Shown piece by piece: positions 15,935 through 16,847 of a stretch of 16,847 bases of DNA. The notes below the pieces were generated by a model that was given only the letters and a program-made list of their open reading frames with translations, was not told the DNA's origin and searched no databases. Each line of letters starts with the position of its first letter. The first letter of the stretch is position 1. This DNA comes from Chitinophagaceae bacterium UBA2789 (GTDB taxonomy: Bacteria; Bacteroidota; Bacteroidia; Chitinophagales; Chitinophagaceae): assembly GCA_002352145.1 (NCBI GenBank), contig DEHX01000061.1, positions 1 to 16,847 of the forward strand. Reading direction: 5' to 3'. Both the position numbers and the translations under genes were made by a program.

Positions 15935-16137
15935 CTGTGGGGTGATGAAATTGCGAAAGCATGGCAGACATGCCCTCTTGTCTCGGGGGTGGAGATCACA
16001 GGATAAACACTGCATAACGCCGATCCGCCGACGGGCGGACCGACTGGGGTTGACCACCAGTTGTTTGAGAGTAGCTCTCTCTTCTAATTTGTGCAGACGC
16101 TAACTGCTCCGTGGAGGTTCGAACCCTCCCCCTACAG
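15935..16137 (+). ncRNA. tRNA-like structured RNA with two insertions in a class II tRNA body
   Basis: About 203 bases fold as an expanded class II (Leu-like) tRNA. The acceptor stem is TGTGGGG (15936-15942) with CCCTACA (16130-16136), seven pairs with one G-U, extendable by C15935-G16137. U8 and G9 follow; the D-stem is ATG/CAT (15945-15947 with 15969-15971). The D-loop is AAATTGGCAGA, as in Leu tRNAs, interrupted by a 10-base hairpin TGC-GAAA-GCA (15952-15961). The anticodon arm is CCCTC-TTGTCTC-GGGGG (15973-15989). The variable arm pairs GGAG (15991-15994) and CAG (16094-16096) with CTGCTCC (16104-16110), interrupted by about 99 bases (15995-16093) with several hairpins. The T-arm is GGAGG-TTCGAAC-CCTCC (16113-16129). 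The anticodon would be GTC with a pyrimidine at position 37, so decoding is doubtful. The encoded end is GCTA, not CCA. A promoter and a terminator flank it. I do not recognise it as tmRNA or any named RNA. Confidence 0.72.
16024..16039 (+). repeat. GC-rich hairpin within the variable-arm insertion
   Basis: TCCGCC-GACG-GGCGGA forms a perfect 6-bp stem with a 4-base loop, far more GC-rich than its surroundings. Two further hairpins follow in the insertion: ACTGG/CCAGT (16043-16047 with 16057-16061) and GAGAG-TAG-CTCTC (16067-16079). The first could be a dispersed palindromic repeat that landed in the RNA gene. Confidence 0.55.
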
Positions 16138-16140
16138 CTA

Positions 16141-16177
16141 AAAAGCCTTCTCTTGATCAGGGGAGGCTTTTCTTTTA
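16141..16177 (+). terminator. Intrinsic terminator of the tRNA-like RNA
   Basis: AAAAGCCTTCTC (16141-16152) pairs with GGGGAGGCTTTT (16160-16171) over 12 pairs, two of them G-U, around a 7-base loop, followed by TCTTTTA. It starts 4 bases after the discriminator position of the tRNA-like body. Confidence 0.85.
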
Positions 16178-16229
16178 TATCAATTAATGAATACTATTAC
16201 ATCAAGCCCGGGCACATAACTGCTCTATA

Positions 16230-16247
16230 CCCCGATGTAAATCGGGG
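16230..16247. repeat. Perfect hairpin between the RNA gene and the LRR gene
   Basis: CCCCGAT-GTAA-ATCGGGG is a 7-bp perfect stem with a 4-base loop and no T-tract behind it. It looks more like a small dispersed palindromic element than a terminator. The rest of 16178-16356 shows no gene and no exact TAnnTTTG box for the LRR gene. Confidence 0.5.
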
Positions 16248-16356
16248 CTACTACAAATTCTTAAACCCTTCTTTAAAACAGGTATGGCCTTTTTTCACTT
16301 CACTTTATAATCAGCCCGGTTATTGCCATCCCTCAGAAATAACCGAAATTTAGTGC

Positions 16357-16847
16357 ATGAAAAAACTAACCCTGCTTATCCTTTCAGCTCTGCTGATCAA
16401 CACCGCTCATTCACAAAAAGATAAAGTGTACTCTTCCCTGGAAGATGCCCTTCAAAATCCTGCAGAAGTATATATTCTTTCACTGGCAGATAAAAAACTG
16501 TCTTCTGTCCCGGCTGATGTTTTCAAATTCCCGAACCTGGTTACCCTTGACCTGTCATACAATAAGATTTCCACCCTGCCGGAAAACATTACGCAACTGA
16601 AGTCACTGACAGAACTAAACCTCAGCGGCAATAAGCTGAGTAATCTTCCTGCAGCAGTAACAAAAATGACAAGCCTTGCCGAACTGGACCTCAGCGATAA
16701 CAATCTCTCTGCACTTCCCGCCAGTTTTTCCAATCTTACCAGCCTGAAGGTGCTTTACTTAACCAATAACAAATTCAAAGCAATACCCGATGCCATTTTT
16801 AAGCTCAGCTCATTGACTGAATTGTATATCTATGGCAATATGCTGGC
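16357..16847 (+). CDS. Secreted leucine-rich-repeat protein (partial, N-terminal part)
   Basis: The frame opens at the ATG at 16357 and runs off the right edge, giving 163 residues. A signal peptide spans about residues 1-19 (MKKLTLLILSALLINTAHSQ). From about residue 60 there are at least four leucine-rich repeats of 23 residues with the pattern LxxLxLSxNxLxxLPxxxxxLxS, starting NLVTLDLSYNKISTLP, then LTELNLSGNKLSNLP, LAELDLSDNNLSALP and LKVLYLTNNKFKAIP. Such domains bind proteins or carbohydrates; the protein is likely periplasmic, outer-membrane or secreted. Whether a further domain follows is outside the window. It stands downstream of the RNA gene terminator and so probably has its own promoter, which I could not identify. 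Confidence 0.88.
   Translation, partial: MKKLTLLILSALLINTAHSQKDKVYSSLEDALQNPAEVYILSLADKKLSSVPADVFKFPNLVTLDLSYNKISTLPENITQLKSLTELNLSGNKLSNLPAAVTKMTSLAELDLSDNNLSALPASFSNLTSLKVLYLTNNKFKAIPDAIFKLSSLTELYIYGNML

Noticed and set aside
15945..16103. Open frame of 52 codons (starting MKLRKHGRHALL) inside the tRNA-like RNA
   Set aside because: It overlaps the D-arm, anticodon arm and most of the insertion, has an odd Arg-rich composition, and its ATG is the D-stem itself. The RNA structure explains the sequence better.
16063..16137. A normal-length tRNA ending at the T-arm
   Set aside because: No segment near 16063 pairs with the acceptor CCCTACA, and no anticodon arm can be formed; the matching 5' acceptor is at 15936.
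15935..16140. tmRNA (ssrA)
   Set aside because: The tRNA-like ends fit loosely, but there is a full D-stem and an anticodon arm, no tag reading frame ending in an ALAA-like peptide, no tmRNA 5' consensus, and the RNA is much shorter than usual.
16111..16353. Plus-strand open frame of 80 codons downstream of the T-arm
   Set aside because: It begins inside the T-arm, runs through the terminator and the hairpin repeat, and lacks protein-like character.
16452..16733. Minus-strand open frame of 93 codons within the LRR gene
   Set aside because: It is a shadow of the repeats, as shown by its Ser/Leu/Arg-rich periodic composition.

Overview
The window reads as a chromosome fragment from a Bacteroidota bacterium, most likely a member of Chitinophagaceae or a close relative. 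Supporting signs are several upstream regions with the Bacteroidota promoter box TAnnTTTG (twice paired with a TTG-type -33 element at 19-21 bases), little use of Shine-Dalgarno sites, protein types common in that phylum (long S9 peptidase, about 600-residue acyl-CoA dehydrogenase, diheme reaction-centre-type cytochrome, secreted LRR protein), and moderate, AT-leaning composition. I assign this from gene content and signals only; no search was run.

Layout. 1-794 (minus): start of a 2-oxoacid:ferredoxin oxidoreductase beta subunit (KorB) preceded by a small AhpD-like protein. 867-3522 (plus): secreted S9 peptidase, then an exported diheme cytochrome c. 3519-4697 (minus): secreted N-acetylmuramoyl-L-alanine amidase. 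4888-5640 (plus): unrecognised multi-pass membrane protein. 5637-7905 (minus): a MarR-type regulator followed by an acyl-CoA dehydrogenase, with a clear promoter and a palindromic operator candidate at the regulator's start codon. 7974-8783 (plus): an alpha/beta hydrolase with no ordinary start codon. 8784-9356 (minus): a secreted-protein gene interrupted by an in-frame TAA. 9423-11637 (plus): family 2 glycosyltransferase and an OppC/DppC-type ABC permease. 11614-15793 (minus): a tight four-gene operon of Lrp/AsnC regulator, Wzx-type flippase, Wzz-type chain-length protein and Wzy/WaaL-type polymerase or ligase, i.e. the assembly and export half of a surface polysaccharide pathway. 16357-end (plus): start of a secreted leucine-rich-repeat protein.

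The most unusual object lies in the 563-base gap between the Lrp gene and the LRR gene. There, a good promoter and a 12-bp intrinsic terminator bracket an RNA of about 200 bases whose two ends fold as a class II (Leu-like) tRNA: 7-bp acceptor stem, D-arm, anticodon arm, variable arm and a canonical T-arm. The D-loop carries a 10-base GNRA-capped hairpin exactly inside an otherwise canonical loop, and the variable arm carries about 99 extra bases with several hairpins. The anticodon loop would read GTC followed by a pyrimidine at position 37, so it is probably not a decoding tRNA. I do not recognise it as tmRNA, RNase P, SRP or 6S RNA. It is transcribed divergently from the Lrp operon, and an AT-rich imperfect palindrome sits between the two.

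Other points worth checking are the MarR operator that sits between divergent promoters, the missing start codon of the hydrolase, the nonsense codon in the secreted protein gene, and two convergent gene pairs whose stop codons interlock as TTAA and CTAG.
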